From Artemia franciscana (taxonomy: Eukaryota > Arthropoda > Branchiopoda > Anostraca > Artemiidae), in assembly GCF_032884065.1 (NCBI RefSeq), contig NC_088865.1:46154185-46218184 (forward strand): DNA of 64,000 nt. The letters run 5' to 3'. Of this stretch, positions 9,950-20,742 are shown piece by piece (within the stretch, counting starts at the first letter, position 1; each line of letters begins with the position of its first letter). A model generated the notes under the pieces. It made no database searches and was not told the DNA's origin. It worked only from the letters and a program-made list of their open reading frames with translations. A program made the translations under genes and the position numbers.

Positions 9950-10435
9950 TTGTGTCCCCGTCGTCATTTATATATCCCTCTGTACCCCCCAGCGTCCCCG
10001 TTGTAGTTGTGTCCCTGTGTCTCGGTCGTCATTTATATTCCCTTTGTCCCGGTCGTCATTTGTGTCCCGGTGTCCCAGTCTGTAATTTCTCTTTGAGTGC
10101 CCCGGTCGTCATTTGTATTTTCTATGTCCTGGGAGTTATTTGTGTCCCGGTGTCCCGGTCTGTAATTTCTCTTTCAATGTCCCGGTCGTCATTTATATTC
10201 CCTGTGTCCCGGTCGTCATTTGTGTCCCGGTCTGTAGTGTTATCTTATAATGACGTCATATACAAAGCATTATATACTTATTCGAACATTCCCTGTGTCC
10301 TTGTCATTTGTATATCACCCCTGTGCCTCCCGGCGTCCCCGTTGTAGTTGTGTCAATGTGTCCCGGTCGTCATTTATATTCCCTGTGTTCCGGTCGTCAT
10401 TTGTGTCCCGGTGTCCCGGTCTGTAATTTCTTCAG
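9950..10435. repeat. Helitron minisatellite, second copy
   Basis: Imperfect tandem units with the words TGTCCCGGTCGTCATTTGTG, TCCCGGTCTGTAATTTCTC and CATTTATATTCCCTGTG are the reverse complement of the array at 1-305. A non-repetitive insert with TGACGTCATATACAAAGC splits it at about 10240-10290. Confidence 0.85.
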
Positions 10436-10611
10436 TCGACAAACATGACGTCGGTCGACAAACAGCTTCATGACGACATACAGGTCAATCCTTATAATGA
10501 CCTCAGTCGAAAAACATAACGTCAGTCGACACACAAACATGACGTCATTCAACAGACACACAAACAAACAACTTATTTATATATATTTAGATAAGACTTA
10601 TAAATTTTATT

Positions 10612-10810
10612 TTATGGGGTCTTACCCCATTTTATAATCCTGGTTGTTGATAGTTTAGGTGGTAATAAAGAATCATTGTTTATATTCTCATCGCTATCAG
10701 TTTGAATTGTGACACGTTTTGACTCTCGCTGTCACTTAGCTTCTAACACCATTTTCTTTATTCTTGATTTTGGAGTTTCATTATTACAGAAAATTTGCAA
10801 ATGTTCTTTT
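10612..10810 (-). pseudogene. Exon-like ORF fragment, unrecognised
   Basis: A minus-strand frame from about 10808 reads NNETPKSRIKKMVLEAK, one TGA, then QRESKRVTIQTDSDENIN and STTRIIKWGKTP before a TAA at 10614-10612. The serine/acid-rich and lysine-rich composition in one frame on both sides of the stop looks coding. I do not recognise a family. The outer Helitron begins 20 bases downstream of the terminal stop. It may be a last exon of a dead host gene, or chance. Confidence 0.3.
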
Positions 10811-11053
10811 CATTAGCTTCCCTCCTTTAATTTATTTGTAGTTTCAATAAAAAAAGAATTAGAGATTATGTATTAATGCTTTTGGTTTTAATTTGTATGA
10901 AAATCTGAATAAAAGAAGCCCTAATATTTATTCATGCGAGTTTTATTTGATCTGAACATTAAACACTGTAAAAATTTTGCTTAAGCTGAATGTACTGAAC
11001 TGGAAATGAGATGCAAATTACGAAACACTATGAGCAAGGTTTTGTTTTCTTAC

Positions 11054-11105
11054 CTGACATGACATCCAGTAAAATAAGAATTATGATGACTGCATATTTG
11101 TTCAT
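11054..11105 (-). CDS. Possible signal-peptide first exon
   Basis: From ATG at 11105 the minus strand encodes MNKYAVIIILILLDVMSG, a hydrophobic stretch after a basic start that fits a secretion signal. It ends exactly at a consensus-like splice donor, CAG|GTAAGAAAA (11053-11052 being GT). No next exon is certain. The frame at 10612-10810 lies downstream on the same strand but the acceptor is not clear. A 52-base match of this kind can arise by chance. Confidence 0.25.
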
Positions 11106-11254
11106 TTTCAAGTGGGTAGGAGATTCTAAAAAAGCAAAAGTTTTGTTTTCTTTTATTCTTAAGAAAATATATTCCGAAAAAGGTTAAAACAAAATGTGAC
11201 TATTGATTTATCAAGGTTTTTATTTACCTAACTATGTAAAAATCATATAGGAAA

Positions 11255-11935
11255 AATACCTAACAAATGCAAGTAGTGCACTTCAAGCATTTTCTTCCTC
11301 TTTATCAAACCATATTAATCTTCTTAAGCGAAAAGTCTTATAAATGTAGGAAATGAAATAAAGTTTATTTCGCAGTTCGTATTTACCCAGTCATATACGA
11401 GTGTATACTGGAAATTAGCCTTATAAATCCAAGTTACACAAGGTTTCGCCCCTGTTCTAATTTACTCGCACTTACGATATGCCTTAAACGAGAAAAGCTT
11501 TATAGTTGGGTATTATGCAGAAAAGTATTTTTCGCAGTTCTCATTTATTCAGACACATGATTATCCATAGAGTGGATAACACCAAAAATGTACCATATGT
11601 GACAAAAGCCCTATACCGGTTTTGATTAAAGTAAACACCAGAGTATATATAAAGGAGAAGAACAGTTCTAGTGCAAAACATGTGACAAAAACTTTTTAAC
11701 TAAATCCAATTTGATTAAACTTCAAAAAATACATTCAGTAAAAACCTTATAAATACAAAATATACGATAAACTGTTTCGTATCAGCTCTAACGCTTCCAG
11801 GCGTATGAAGCTTCTTTGAGGTGGAAACCCCTATGATTTGAACTATACAGAAAAACTATTTCTCTTGATTCATGTTTATCCACCCGTATGATAACTCGTA
11901 AAAATAAAAGCCGCAGAAATTTGCAATAAAGAGTT
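11255..11935 (+). pseudogene. C2H2 zinc-finger array, decayed
   Basis: Several finger-like segments follow one another at about 84-base spacing over three frames: QAFSSSLSNHINLLKR (11286 onward), KSLFRSSYLPSHIRVYTGN (11350-11410), KSIFRSSHLFRHMIIHR (11520-11575), CKTCDKNFLTKSNLIKLQ (11672-11730) and KYKIYDKLFRISSNASRRM (11752-11810). The pattern F-x-x-S-S-x-L-x-x-H-x-x-x-H and TGE-PY linker traces are typical of C2H2 transcription factors. Many cysteines are lost, and stops and frameshifts are common, so it is a long-dead copy of a multi-finger gene or a single large ZNF exon. Confidence 0.75.
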
Positions 11936-13239
11936 TTTTTTCATATGTAATTTTTCCAGGCATAATAAAGTTTATACATGAGGCAAAATGCCCGAGGTTA
12001 GCCAAAAGAAGATACTATAGGCCTATACTTTAACAGAAAATGAATACTTGTACTGTATGTTGCAAGAGTTTAGTAGTATTATTTTTTGCACAGTATAATT
12101 GAAAAATATTTGTTTTGTAAACTTTTTTCATGTTTCTAGAATATAGTTAGCTTATCACACCGACTTACCAGAGGAAAGTGTACGCTTCAAAATTTTTCAT
12201 TTAAAAGGAAACTAACCAGTTTGCTGTAGTTATATTTTACCATTTTTGCAATTAATGTATTTTTCACCGAAGAAAAGCTACTTCATATGATACCAAATCA
12301 AAACATTAATTAAAATCATTACGGGTTGACTAAAGCAAAAAAAAGATCTTTAGAGAAACTCAATATACAAAAATTCAGCCTCCTCAACTCTATATGGTCT
12401 ACTCAACAAAGAAAAACTCAGCAAAAAGCATCCGAACAGACAACCAGGCTAGGGCTATACAAAAACCGCCCATCCAGCCTATTGGCCAAGCTCATAGTAA
12501 TTACTGCGTCGAATCTGAGAGCTATCTGAACTCAAAGACTACCCATACAAACGGAGCCTAAGTTATAGAGCCAACCGTGAGCCAGTACGTGAGCAATGAG
12601 ATCTGTTGTTAGGACACGTGCGACGGCGAGCATAACAAAAATTCAAAAAAAGATCAACAATGAAATCTACAGAAAGAAACACTTTTTTTATCTAAGAGAT
12701 CATAAAAAAATATTCAAGAGGATGAATGAATAAAAACAGCTAAAGCAAAAGGTATGAAGAAAGGCCTTAGAAAATTAGGAACGAAAATGAAGCAGAGTGA
12801 GTTCGGTTGCTATTAGATATGCGAAAAAAAACATTAAAATAAGTCACAAATGAAAATGATAAACCACGAAATCTATTGTTAAAAGACAAGCGACGGCAAT
12901 GATTACATCGAATCGCAAACGAAATCTGCGTTTAGAAGAGAAGCAATAGTGAGACTGCTGCTACTATCTAGGCACGCTCCTCCTCTATCCCAATATATTC
13001 AAATCTCCCCTCTTTACATCCTCCTTTATCTTAGACTCTTAGTTCTTACGGACTCTATTTATCTGACAATGGGAGAGTATCTAAATACCCTTTTAATAGT
13101 TTTCAGAATTTTTATTGATATTATTTTTGTTATATTGGGCATAAATCGCTTTTCTACAGGCCAAAATGGTCAAGAAAAATAGCACTAAATCTTAAATCTT
13201 CATTGAAATAGTCCTTGTTTGAACAATCTGTAACTATGG
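11936..13239. other. Mostly unassigned, weak coding traces
   Basis: The stretch 12380-12700 on the plus strand has coding-like runs such as LNSIWSTQQRKTQQKASEQ, TARLGLYKNRPSSLL-like words and lysine-rich text. They could be the upstream part of the reverse-transcriptase relic that follows. Nothing in them is diagnostic. I see no RNA gene or other repeat. Confidence 0.35.
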
Positions 13240-13985
13240 ACTTTTGATTTTCAAATGCGTGTCCATAATCAAACTTTAGTTAAAACACTTTTCAAAAAAG
13301 ATAATAAGAGCAGGTATAGTAATTATAGAGGTATTAGCTTGGTTTTTGTAGGCAGCAAATTACTTAGTTTGAGGATACTTTTTAGACTTAGTGATGCCGT
13401 AGATAAAGCTATAAGAGAACAATGGTTTGAATTTAGAATTGGTTGAAGATGGGCTGACCAAATTTTCACCCTTAAATTAATAGTTAAGAAGTTTCCTAAT
13501 CATCAGATCCCTTTAGCTCTCAGTTTTGTAGATTATGACAACGTTTAATTCAGCCAATAGAATAGCTTTGGCAAAGGTCATATCCTTGTTTGGTATACCA
13601 GATAAGCATATGAAACATTAGTTCTTGTACATTGCAAATAATCACTTTAATGATTAAAGTGATTAGTACAATAAACAAGAATATCATTGCTGTCGTTAAA
13701 GTAAGAAATAAGGTTAGAAGCAGACTTCGTATTGAACCAGGAGTTAAGCAGAATTGCGTTTCATCACCACTCGTATGGATTATTTTGACGAACTTTGCCT
13801 TAAGGGACGTGACAAAGGCTGTGGGAGAGTATAAGATAGTACGGGAAATTGAAATTGCCCTAGACTTAGATTATATTGATGATTTAAATGTCTTAGATGA
13901 AAATTTAGCAAAATAAATGACTTTCTCGAAGCTTTGAGAACTCAAGGTAGATAGATAGGTAGATGAAATGGACTAAATCTGGAAT
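13240..13985 (+). pseudogene. Non-LTR reverse transcriptase fragment
   Basis: In changing frames the sequence reads FKKDNKSRYSNYRGISLV, VGSKLLS, a QWFEFRIG segment (from the QxGFRxG box), FVDYDN (the first catalytic aspartate region), VKVRNKVRSRLRIEPGVKQ, SSPLVWIILTNF and LDLDYIDDLNVLDEN at 13860-13900. The last is the YxDD active-site box with isoleucine. These are RT motifs of a LINE ORF2. Stops at 13444 and 13548 and frame changes show it is dead. No endonuclease or 3' end was found with it. Confidence 0.8.
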
Positions 13986-15131
13986 ATGGATCCTGAAGGG
14001 GTAGCAGATACTATCTTATTGTGCAAAAATGTTGGTATTAAATCCAGGGTAATTTAATTTGCTTATCTACACAGAGGTAGAAGGAGGGGGTAGTGAACTT
14101 CTTAAAATTGATATGTATCCCGACACAAAACACTCATTAAAAAGATAAAAATATATGATAAGAACTTAATAAGCGAATTTTTGGTATTCCATCCGCCCTA
14201 CCCCTCTCCTCTAAAAATGACCACCAGCAGTGGAGTATTTACAGAGGTTAACATAGTCACCGGAGGATTTTTGTCAGAGTGAAATTGTAGCGCAATAAAA
14301 GGGCTGGTAGTATGCCTAGATATTATGCGGGAAACTGCCAAATTAAATACATTAAATTTTATTTTGAATGAAAGTAGCAAGCGACTTGGAAACAGGCAGC
14401 TATTTTCAGTTAATTATTCCGAGTCATTAGCTTAGCTGTAATTGCTAGAAGAGTTGCACCAGTTCTCAGAAATATGTAGGGCAAGAATTTTGTTCCTTAT
14501 GAAGATGCAAAAATAAGTAATTTTTAAAATTAAGAAGAGCGATTTTATTTCTTGTCAATTTTTACAACAAGATAATAATTGGAAGGTATTTGTCGCAGTC
14601 TATGGGGCAATTATTCCGTATGCCCCGTCAACTGGCACCGTTGCGGTAAAGTAAACTTCATTATAATATATTTTAAAACTTAAAGGTGTGTCGGACCAAG
14701 TGTTAAATATATAGTAAAGAAGACTTGGAATATTGTGTATATTGCTTTAGACTAAATTCTATATGTTTTTAACTTACAATTCTGACAGAATGCTTACTAA
14801 ATATTTATTAAGACTGACTGAGAAGTCCTATCAGTTCGCAATATTATAAAATAAAAGGCTCTTTTAAGCCTTATCAAAATAAACAGAAATGTCAAGCCTT
14901 TATCGTATTCATATATATCAAACCGTGTCAGGCTTTATCGTGTTCATACCGGAGTGTTAATTTGATATCAATCATATTAATAGCAAACCGTTTATTATTT
15001 TGAATGGCAATTAAAGAGCGACCCTTGCTAACAAAAACTGAAACTCTAACCCAGTGATACCCAATGTTGTCCAGGTATACCCCCCGAGGGTCCACGGGAG
15101 ACTTGAAGAGGGTGTAACGTTGTTGTGATAC
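13986..15131. other. No gene seen; short direct repeat
   Basis: No supported coding region lies here. A pair of direct repeats, TCAAGCCTTTATCGTATTCAT and TCAGGCTTTATCGTGTTCAT, occurs at about 14897-14955. A tract resembling LINE-associated flank (ACCCAGTGATACCCAATG) lies at 15048-15120. Confidence 0.4.
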
Positions 15132-15270
15132 AAAAGTAAGTAAGTAAGTTTATTGTAACCCAAAATGATATAAAAATAAATACGGAGTAAGAAAACGAAC
15201 AAAATTAATATAATCCACAAGAAATTAAGAAGGAAAACACAACACGAATAACATAACGATATCCACTTCA

Positions 15271-16599
15271 TCACTGATCTGGAAAAAAAGTGAGAGGATC
15301 ACTGGTACATATCTTCTTTGCAGTATTGGTCCTCAGATCCTTAGCGATGTTACCAAGCAGCACTAGAGGGTCAATAAGGCCAGAATGAAAAACAATCTTG
15401 TGATTTCTGTACCATCTTAGTAAATATAGGGAGAATTTACAATATTGAAAATAGGCTCTCCTTAGCTGAATACGGTCTTTATTCCGCAATAGAGGCTGAA
15501 AACCGGAAAGAAAATGAATTGTAAGAGAAAAATTACTATGGTAAAGTTTACATAAGCCTCGGCGGCTGTACCTTCCTCTATTAGGCGAGATTTTACCATA
15601 GGAGATGCAAATACACTACACAGCACTAGCAACCAGAGACTAGCATGTTGCCGAAAGTGTATTAGAAAAAGTAAATCCCAAGCCATTTCAACTTTGAGAG
15701 ACACATGAGTAACCTTGTACTCACATGTAATGGAGGAGTAGGGTTAGAAACATCAAAACGCAAAAACTCGCCTTTTGAAAAATTTACAGAGAATCCAATC
15801 ATACTCAAAGCATTGATCAAAAGATTAGTGAGGCCTGACCTGGTATGACTGACTAGCAGTACGTTATCAGCCTTGGCAATGTGACTAACAAAAGCATTTT
15901 CTAAAAACACAATAAGAGACAGCATTCTCAAACAGTCTGCAACCACATTTTTAGAAATATATGGAGACAGCACACCCCCTTGCCAGACTCTCTTCTTTAC
16001 TGAGATAGGCTCAGATATATCGGACATTGATTTTTACCAAACCAGCAAATTGAAATACCAATATCAAATAAGTTTTACGAGGGAATATTGAATCCTGCAC
16101 TAACTAAGCAGTGAAGCGCTTGCGAATGTACAACGTTGTCATAAGCGCCCGAAATATCAACCGAGCAAAAATAAAGTGTCCTTTTTTGCATTTTTGCCGA
16201 GACTAGCAACTGACCATTTATATCATAGGCTTGAAAACAACCAAAACCAGCTCTGAACCCAACTTGGTAATCAGAAAAATCACTTTTGGTCAAAATTTCA
16301 TCACTTTTGGCCATACTGGAACATTCTGCCCATGAAGCAGGACACTTTAATTGGTCGACTACTGGAACACTGATCTTTTTATTTTTTCCTTTTTCAAAAA
16401 CTGATGTTACGATTCCCGAAAGAAAACAATCTGGAACAAAACGCTGGGCTAAATATATCAAGAATACGAGGTGAATGTGTGTTAACAATAACGAACACTT
16501 AATGGCGAAGTGATTGCAACATTGACCATCCATATCGGGAGCACTTGATTTCCTAACCCTCTTTAAAGCCCGATCGATGTCACCACCAGATACTGACAA
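15271..16599 (-). pseudogene. LINE reverse transcriptase
   Basis: It starts with VSGGDIDRALKRVRKSSAPD (finger region, SSxPDxDG), then LTKSDFSDYQVGFRAGFGC and LYFCSVDISGAYDNVVH, the first catalytic aspartate box. After a frame change near 16050 it reads KKRVWQGGVLSPYIS, the usual GVRQGGVLSP box. The YADD box appears as AKADNVLLVS (about 15855-15878), so one catalytic aspartate is replaced by asparagine and the tyrosine by lysine. GFSVNFSKGEFLRFDV and LKWLGIYFF follow. The thumb and tail continue at 15704-15271 in other frames. Confidence 0.85.
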
Positions 16600-16866
16600 T
16601 ATGTGGGCTTGCTGAAGAGCTTGAGGAATAGTATTCTGCTATAAGGAAGAAGAAAAATGGTCTGGGTAGAACGATTAAATGTAGGAAAAAAACATGAGTA
16701 AAATAAGCAACAATATCACTGATTTGTTAATCGAAACGGTAACAGGCACACACTTGCTGCTATTAATTAAATTGGCCAAAGACTTCCGATCCGAGAGGTC
16801 ATTCAGAGCATTCAGGCAGGCTTGACACAAAGATGATCTAAAGTGACGTTCCTAATTTTCATTAAT

Positions 16867-17530
16867 TTAAAACACTTCTTCAGACTTGGGCCGATAACAA
16901 GCAATCCAAAGGCGAAACAAACACTTCGCCCAATTTTTAGATTTTTTCACTTCTGGGCACACATCAAACAACACATTTCTGATGCCAAATCTAAAATGTT
17001 CAACATAAATTGAAGCTGAAGTAGCTGATTTCTGACAATACACGAGCTGGAAATAGTAACAATTTAAGTCAATCCTAGCTCTCGGTGACCTTACTGAGGT
17101 TTGTAAAAGGTGAAACGGCACTTTCAGGCTTGACAACAACGAGCAAAGAACATACAAATAAACTTTAGAATTTATTTGTTTCCAATTTGGCTTGTCAAAC
17201 TATCTAGTACCATTACGGTTACGAATGTAGGTACATTGTCTTTATTGATTAACTGATACCCACTAGGCAAAGCATCAAAAAACAGATCACTTCTTTCAGA
17301 TTGGGACAGAAAATTGGTATTAATATCACCAGCCACAATCCATTTAATCCCTGATTAGTCACCTTTAGCAGAAATATCCAGAGTCACTGTCAAGAACCCA
17401 ACAAGGAAGATAGGGAAGAAATATTCTTACGATTGCATGTCATATAGACATTGATGAGTACCATATTATTACACTTTATTGCCAGTAAATTGTTATCAGA
17501 AGAAATAAACTCTGGCTTCTGAGCGAGGTG
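16867..17530 (-). pseudogene. LINE endonuclease remnant and linker
   Basis: Read from 17470 the minus strand gives NVYMTCNRKN, then GDINTNFLSQSERSDLFFDA (from the GDFN box of the endonuclease/exonuclease/phosphatase fold) and LPSGYQLINKDNVPTFVT, with a stop and frame change between. The 17157-16867 frame continues with a linker containing CPEVKKSKNWAKCLFRLWIAC, as found between endonuclease and RT in such ORF2 proteins. The N-terminal catalytic boxes of the endonuclease are not recognisable. Confidence 0.65.
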
Positions 17531-17708
17531 AGCTCAAGTTGTAAGGCTCCCAGAGGGTCGACCGCGTGTATTTAGCTTCACGTACAAATGTCTGGTGGGT
17601 TTTAATATGATAAAACTATATTATAATAAAGAAGCTCCTCAATATGAAGATTTTAATTAAATTAAGAAGAATTAAGTAAAAGAAAGCGAAAACTATTGGC
17701 ATTAGCAA

Positions 17709-18062
17709 TCATTTCTTATCCTTGTTCAGATTTTTTTTTAACACTGGGCATCTGAAATTATAGAAACTATGATTCTCCTCGCAGTTGGCGCAATCTGGGC
17801 TTTCAGCGCAAGGATTATCACGTATTTTACCATGTCCAGCGCCGCACCGTGAACACTTTTGATTAGTCGATGGAAGTGGGCATTCACCAGCAATTTGGTT
17901 GAGCGATTGACAATGGTGACATCTAGTAAGTAATTTCTTGAAAGGTTTGGTTTTAAAAAGCTCGTATCCCAAACACATACCACCGTCTATAGCTTTATTT
18001 AAAAATAGCTTTTTTAGTTGCATCAATAAATAGTGGTTCACAATTTGTAAATGGTGGTTCAC
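17709..18062 (-). pseudogene. LINE ORF1, zinc-knuckle end
   Basis: A 117-codon open frame holds three cysteine knuckles: RCHHCQSLNQIAGECP, KCSRCGAGHGKIRDNPC and CANCEENHSFYNFRCP. This is the C-terminal nucleic-acid-binding part of a gag-like LINE ORF1. The frame starts inside the domain; the N-terminal half is missing or unrecognisable upstream of 18062. It lies 180 bases before the endonuclease remnant of the same strand. Confidence 0.8.
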
Positions 18063-18219
18063 AAAAACTAATCTGGCTTAGATAGTGAAGAACTATAATA
18101 TTGGCTTGAGTTCAGCTATGTACGTGGAAATTTTTTAAGAAGCTTAGCAACTGTTACTCGTCAATACGGTAATTCACCGTGGCAACCACCAACAACACCA
18201 ACTGGAGAAAAATTTGGGG

Positions 18220-18830
18220 TGACAGATTGCAATAGCAGCTTCAATTTGTGATGATCGTAATCAAGAAAATACGAAGCTATTTATTGAGTGCGCATTTATT
18301 TGCAAAAGTGTCTGATGAAAATGATGAAGGCTTCCAACCATTGCTCTTACATACTGAAGAACGGTGGTGGTCGAATGGTGCATGTTTTTAATCAATTTTT
18401 GAATCAGTTTTAGAGTTTCTAGAAAGTAAAGATCCAGGTATAAAAAAGAAAACCTGATCAATTTGAAAAATATATCACTTATTCGACAGATTTGTTACAA
18501 AAATCTATTAAAATTTACTTACAATTACAAACGGAGAGCCTAAAGTAAAAAAAAAAACAAAAAAAACAAAGGGAACAAGTTCAGCTTTTCTCGGAGAATA
18601 GAAATTTATGAAGGAAAGCACAAGTGAGCACTAATTTTCCCGGTTTTAAGACTTATCACAGGTAGAATGCCTTAATGGGGATATTCAAACATATTTTCAA
18701 CATTTCATTTCCTTGCATGATGACTTTGAAATCAGATTTGAAGATATTCCGACAATGGAAATATCACCACGGATCATAAATTCACTTGAATAAATGTAAA
18801 TGGGGAATATGATACCAAAAGAGGACTTAC
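18220..18830 (+). pseudogene. hAT-like (ZBED/SCAND3-type) transposase fragment
   Basis: The plus strand reads LFAKVSDENDEGFQPLLLHTEERWWSNGAC, close to the family words CDEN..H..LLLHTEVRWLSKG, then SVLEFLESKDPG. After gaps, DIQTYFQH-like text gives LHDDFEIRFEDIPTMEISP (18711-18765). It is interrupted by stops and frame changes and ends exactly where the giant inverted repeat begins (18825-18831). The N-terminal zinc finger and catalytic start were not found. Confidence 0.65.
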
Positions 18831-18920
18831 ATTGAATTCGTCTTAGCATTTATGGTGACAATCCTCGATTGAAGAAATTTCTCGTTGAAAATACTCTTTC
18901 TTACCTATACAATATAAATT

Positions 18921-19381
18921 TCAGTGCCCTAAGAGTGAAATATTTAAAAAATGTTTTTGAATTTGTTTATCATTAAATATATACAAAACTCCGTGTTCTT
19001 TGATTTCTTCATCCACGTATAGGTAATCATCAGGAACGATAAGTGGCAGCAGATTATCATGACTCAACTTGTATTCATCCTAGCATGCAAAGTCACGGTC
19101 ACATTTTCTACCATATAATGTAACTTTATTTTTATTATATCTGTTCGTAAAGTCAATAATACTATTTTGATTCATATTATCGATTTTATGTGTTTCCATT
19201 TGCTTATTTGAAGCAATGTTGACCACAGCATTCTGATATGAAGAATCACTTTCTGTAACAGCCAAATAAAAATCTGTAGATTTATAATCATATTAGCCGG
19301 TATCTTCAGAGTGATTTTGTAAAAACCAGAATCTCTTATTATTCCAGCAATTGAATCGTAGACCTGGTTTTTTCCTACCAA
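18921..19381 (-). pseudogene. Arm ORF D (left), unrecognised
   Basis: The frame starts with GKNQVYDSIAGIIRDSGFYK, shifts near 19290 and then reads AVTESDSSYQNAVVNIASN, NKVTLYGRKCDRDFAC, one TAG, then DEYKLSHDNLLPLIVPDDYL and KQIQKHFLNIS, ending in TGA at 18923-18921. The protein would be about 150 residues, acidic and tyrosine-rich. I do not recognise a family. The same shift and the same stop are present in the right-arm copy, so both arose before the arms were duplicated. Confidence 0.5.
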
Positions 19382-19410
19382 AACAATTTAAAACCACGAC
19401 AATACCGATC

Positions 19411-19692
19411 TTAAGAATAACCTGAAATCATGCTTAGGGTGTTTGCAATCATACCAGGGTAAGTATTTTGCCACTGATCAGATTTATCATATTGACAATA
19501 ATAGCATAGGAAACATCTATTTTGAAAGTCAGAAATATCTTCAAGGCAGGAATTATAGTTTTTAATTTGCACTGCGTATCTTTTGTGCAATTTACATGAA
19601 TTGTATAATCTACAATTTTCATTATAGTCATCAATAGCTATACAGTTCTCACAGGATGACCAACTGATCAATGTTTACAAACATAATGGACA
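19411..19692 (-). pseudogene. Arm ORF C (left), cysteine-rich
   Basis: The frame begins CPLCL, a TAA, then SWSSCENCIAIDDYNENC, NSCKLHKRYAVQIKNYNSC and NRCFLCYYCQYDKSDQWQ, ending at 19411. C-x2-C pairs suggest zinc binding. The reading frame continues on both sides of the early TAA. The start is unclear because the ATG upstream is in another frame. No family was recognised. It lies between ORF B and ORF D with short gaps, as in a compact gene cassette. Confidence 0.5.
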
Positions 19693-19728
19693 TGTGTAAA
19701 CATTTTTTCATTGTTGATTGTCTCACTG

Positions 19729-19974
19729 CTAAAAAGAAACTGACTCGCGATCAGTAAAATGAATGTCTTCTAGGAGGAGGAGTAATCGAGTAACGTCAAA
19801 AAACTTATTCGACTTATTTGTTGTTGCAATGCCAAATAGCATTCTCAAACGAATTTCCAGGTAGTGCTCAAAAGTAAATCTTTAATATAACTCTAGAAAA
19901 TTATTATTTAGAATCAAAATTTTTTTCAAAGTCACTAGATTCTGTTTGATTTTCTGTTTCTCAAATCCAACCAT
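19729..19974 (-). pseudogene. Arm ORF B (left), unrecognised
   Basis: From ATG at 19974 the minus strand reads MVGFEKQKIKQNLVTLKK, then NNFLELY, a TAA, and the same frame continues to about TAG at 19731-19729. It would be about 80 residues, lysine-rich first and then leucine-rich (LLLLLEDIHFTDRESVSF in the right arm). It is not recognised. The TAA is at the same place in the right-arm copy. Confidence 0.4.
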
Positions 19975-19994
19975 TTTAAATCTTGACACTTTCA

Positions 19995-20267
19995 CTACCG
20001 ATTATAGACTAACAAGGATTCTTTCTCGCTTGTAACAAACTTACTCCTTTTTATGGATAGATTCAGATTATTGTCTTCAATATATTGCTCTATTGCGCTT
20101 AATCTGTATTGTAATCTTTCTATATGAATTGTATCCACTTTTGCTCCAAAGTATAACTGTTCTTCCGACTTGAATTTGACAAATGATACTACATATCGGG
20201 CAAGCATCTCGTCCCATTCTATGGTTAGCCGACAGCCCCTTGTAACTTCTACTGCTACTTTAGGCAT
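19995..20267 (-). CDS. Arm ORF A (left), intact 90-aa hypothetical
   Basis: It is open from ATG at 20267 to a stop at 19995. It begins MPKVAVEVTRGCRLTIEWDE and ends SIKRSKFVTSEKESLLVYNR, a mildly basic protein without membrane segments. In the right arm the same gene has a frameshift (near 42950), so the left copy is closer to the ancestral state. It ends 21 bases before ORF B on the same strand. No family was recognised, so a function cannot be given. Confidence 0.5.
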   Translation of the reverse strand: MPKVAVEVTRGCRLTIEWDEMLARYVVSFVKFKSEEQLYFGAKVDTIHIERLQYRLSAIEQYIEDNNLNLSIKRSKFVTSEKESLLVYNR

Positions 20268-20742
20268 TCTAGGTTTTATTTTGCCACTGCTAGTGCTTTT
20301 AATATGCTATAGAGTAAAAGCATTCATTTATAAAGAATATTATCCTCGATGTTGACACACTGAACTCTTTTTCAGTAGGGAGGAAATCAAACAACTCACG
20401 AATCGTTGACCTTCAAAACTAGTTTTTGCCGGATTATAAAGGACCACCGGAAACAAAACAATTTACGTAAGATTGTATCATTTTCACATATAAATATTTT
20501 ACCACGATCATTTTTTTATAATTAGGGCTTCCCCGCTTAAGTAGCGGACTCTAATAAGTCCTATTACATAATAAGACAACCCGAAGAAGCAGCCCCTTAT
20601 AATGTAACAAACACCTGTCTCTGTAGTCATCCGGGGATACTGGCCGCTTGTATAAACGACAAGGGGGATACTTGCCGCTCAGAGTGCATAGCCGCTCGGA
20701 ATGGTTGGGTAGTGTCCGTTAAAAACTATTGAGGACATATTA

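Larger units (their letters stand above)
15132..18062 (-). mobile_element. Non-LTR retrotransposon (LINE), decayed
   Basis: This minus-strand element holds, in order, an ORF1 zinc-knuckle region (18062-17709), an endonuclease remnant (17530-17160), a linker (17157-16867), RT (16599-15662) and a C-terminal region (15704-15271). It ends near an ACTT tetranucleotide repeat (15134-15150), a typical LINE 3' tail. The ORF1 knuckles plus apurinic-like endonuclease suggest the Jockey/CR1/I groups, but I cannot place it more exactly. All frames are broken. Confidence 0.8.

Noticed and set aside
14198..14380. 60-codon minus-strand frame
   Set aside because: Short, without motif, splice signals or repeats to support it.
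20170..20355. Plus-strand frame with hydrophobic text (GILGFILPLLVLLICYRV)
   Set aside because: Membrane-like, but it overlaps ORF A antisense and is best explained as its shadow; the right-arm copy (42743-43006) stays open too, so some doubt remains.
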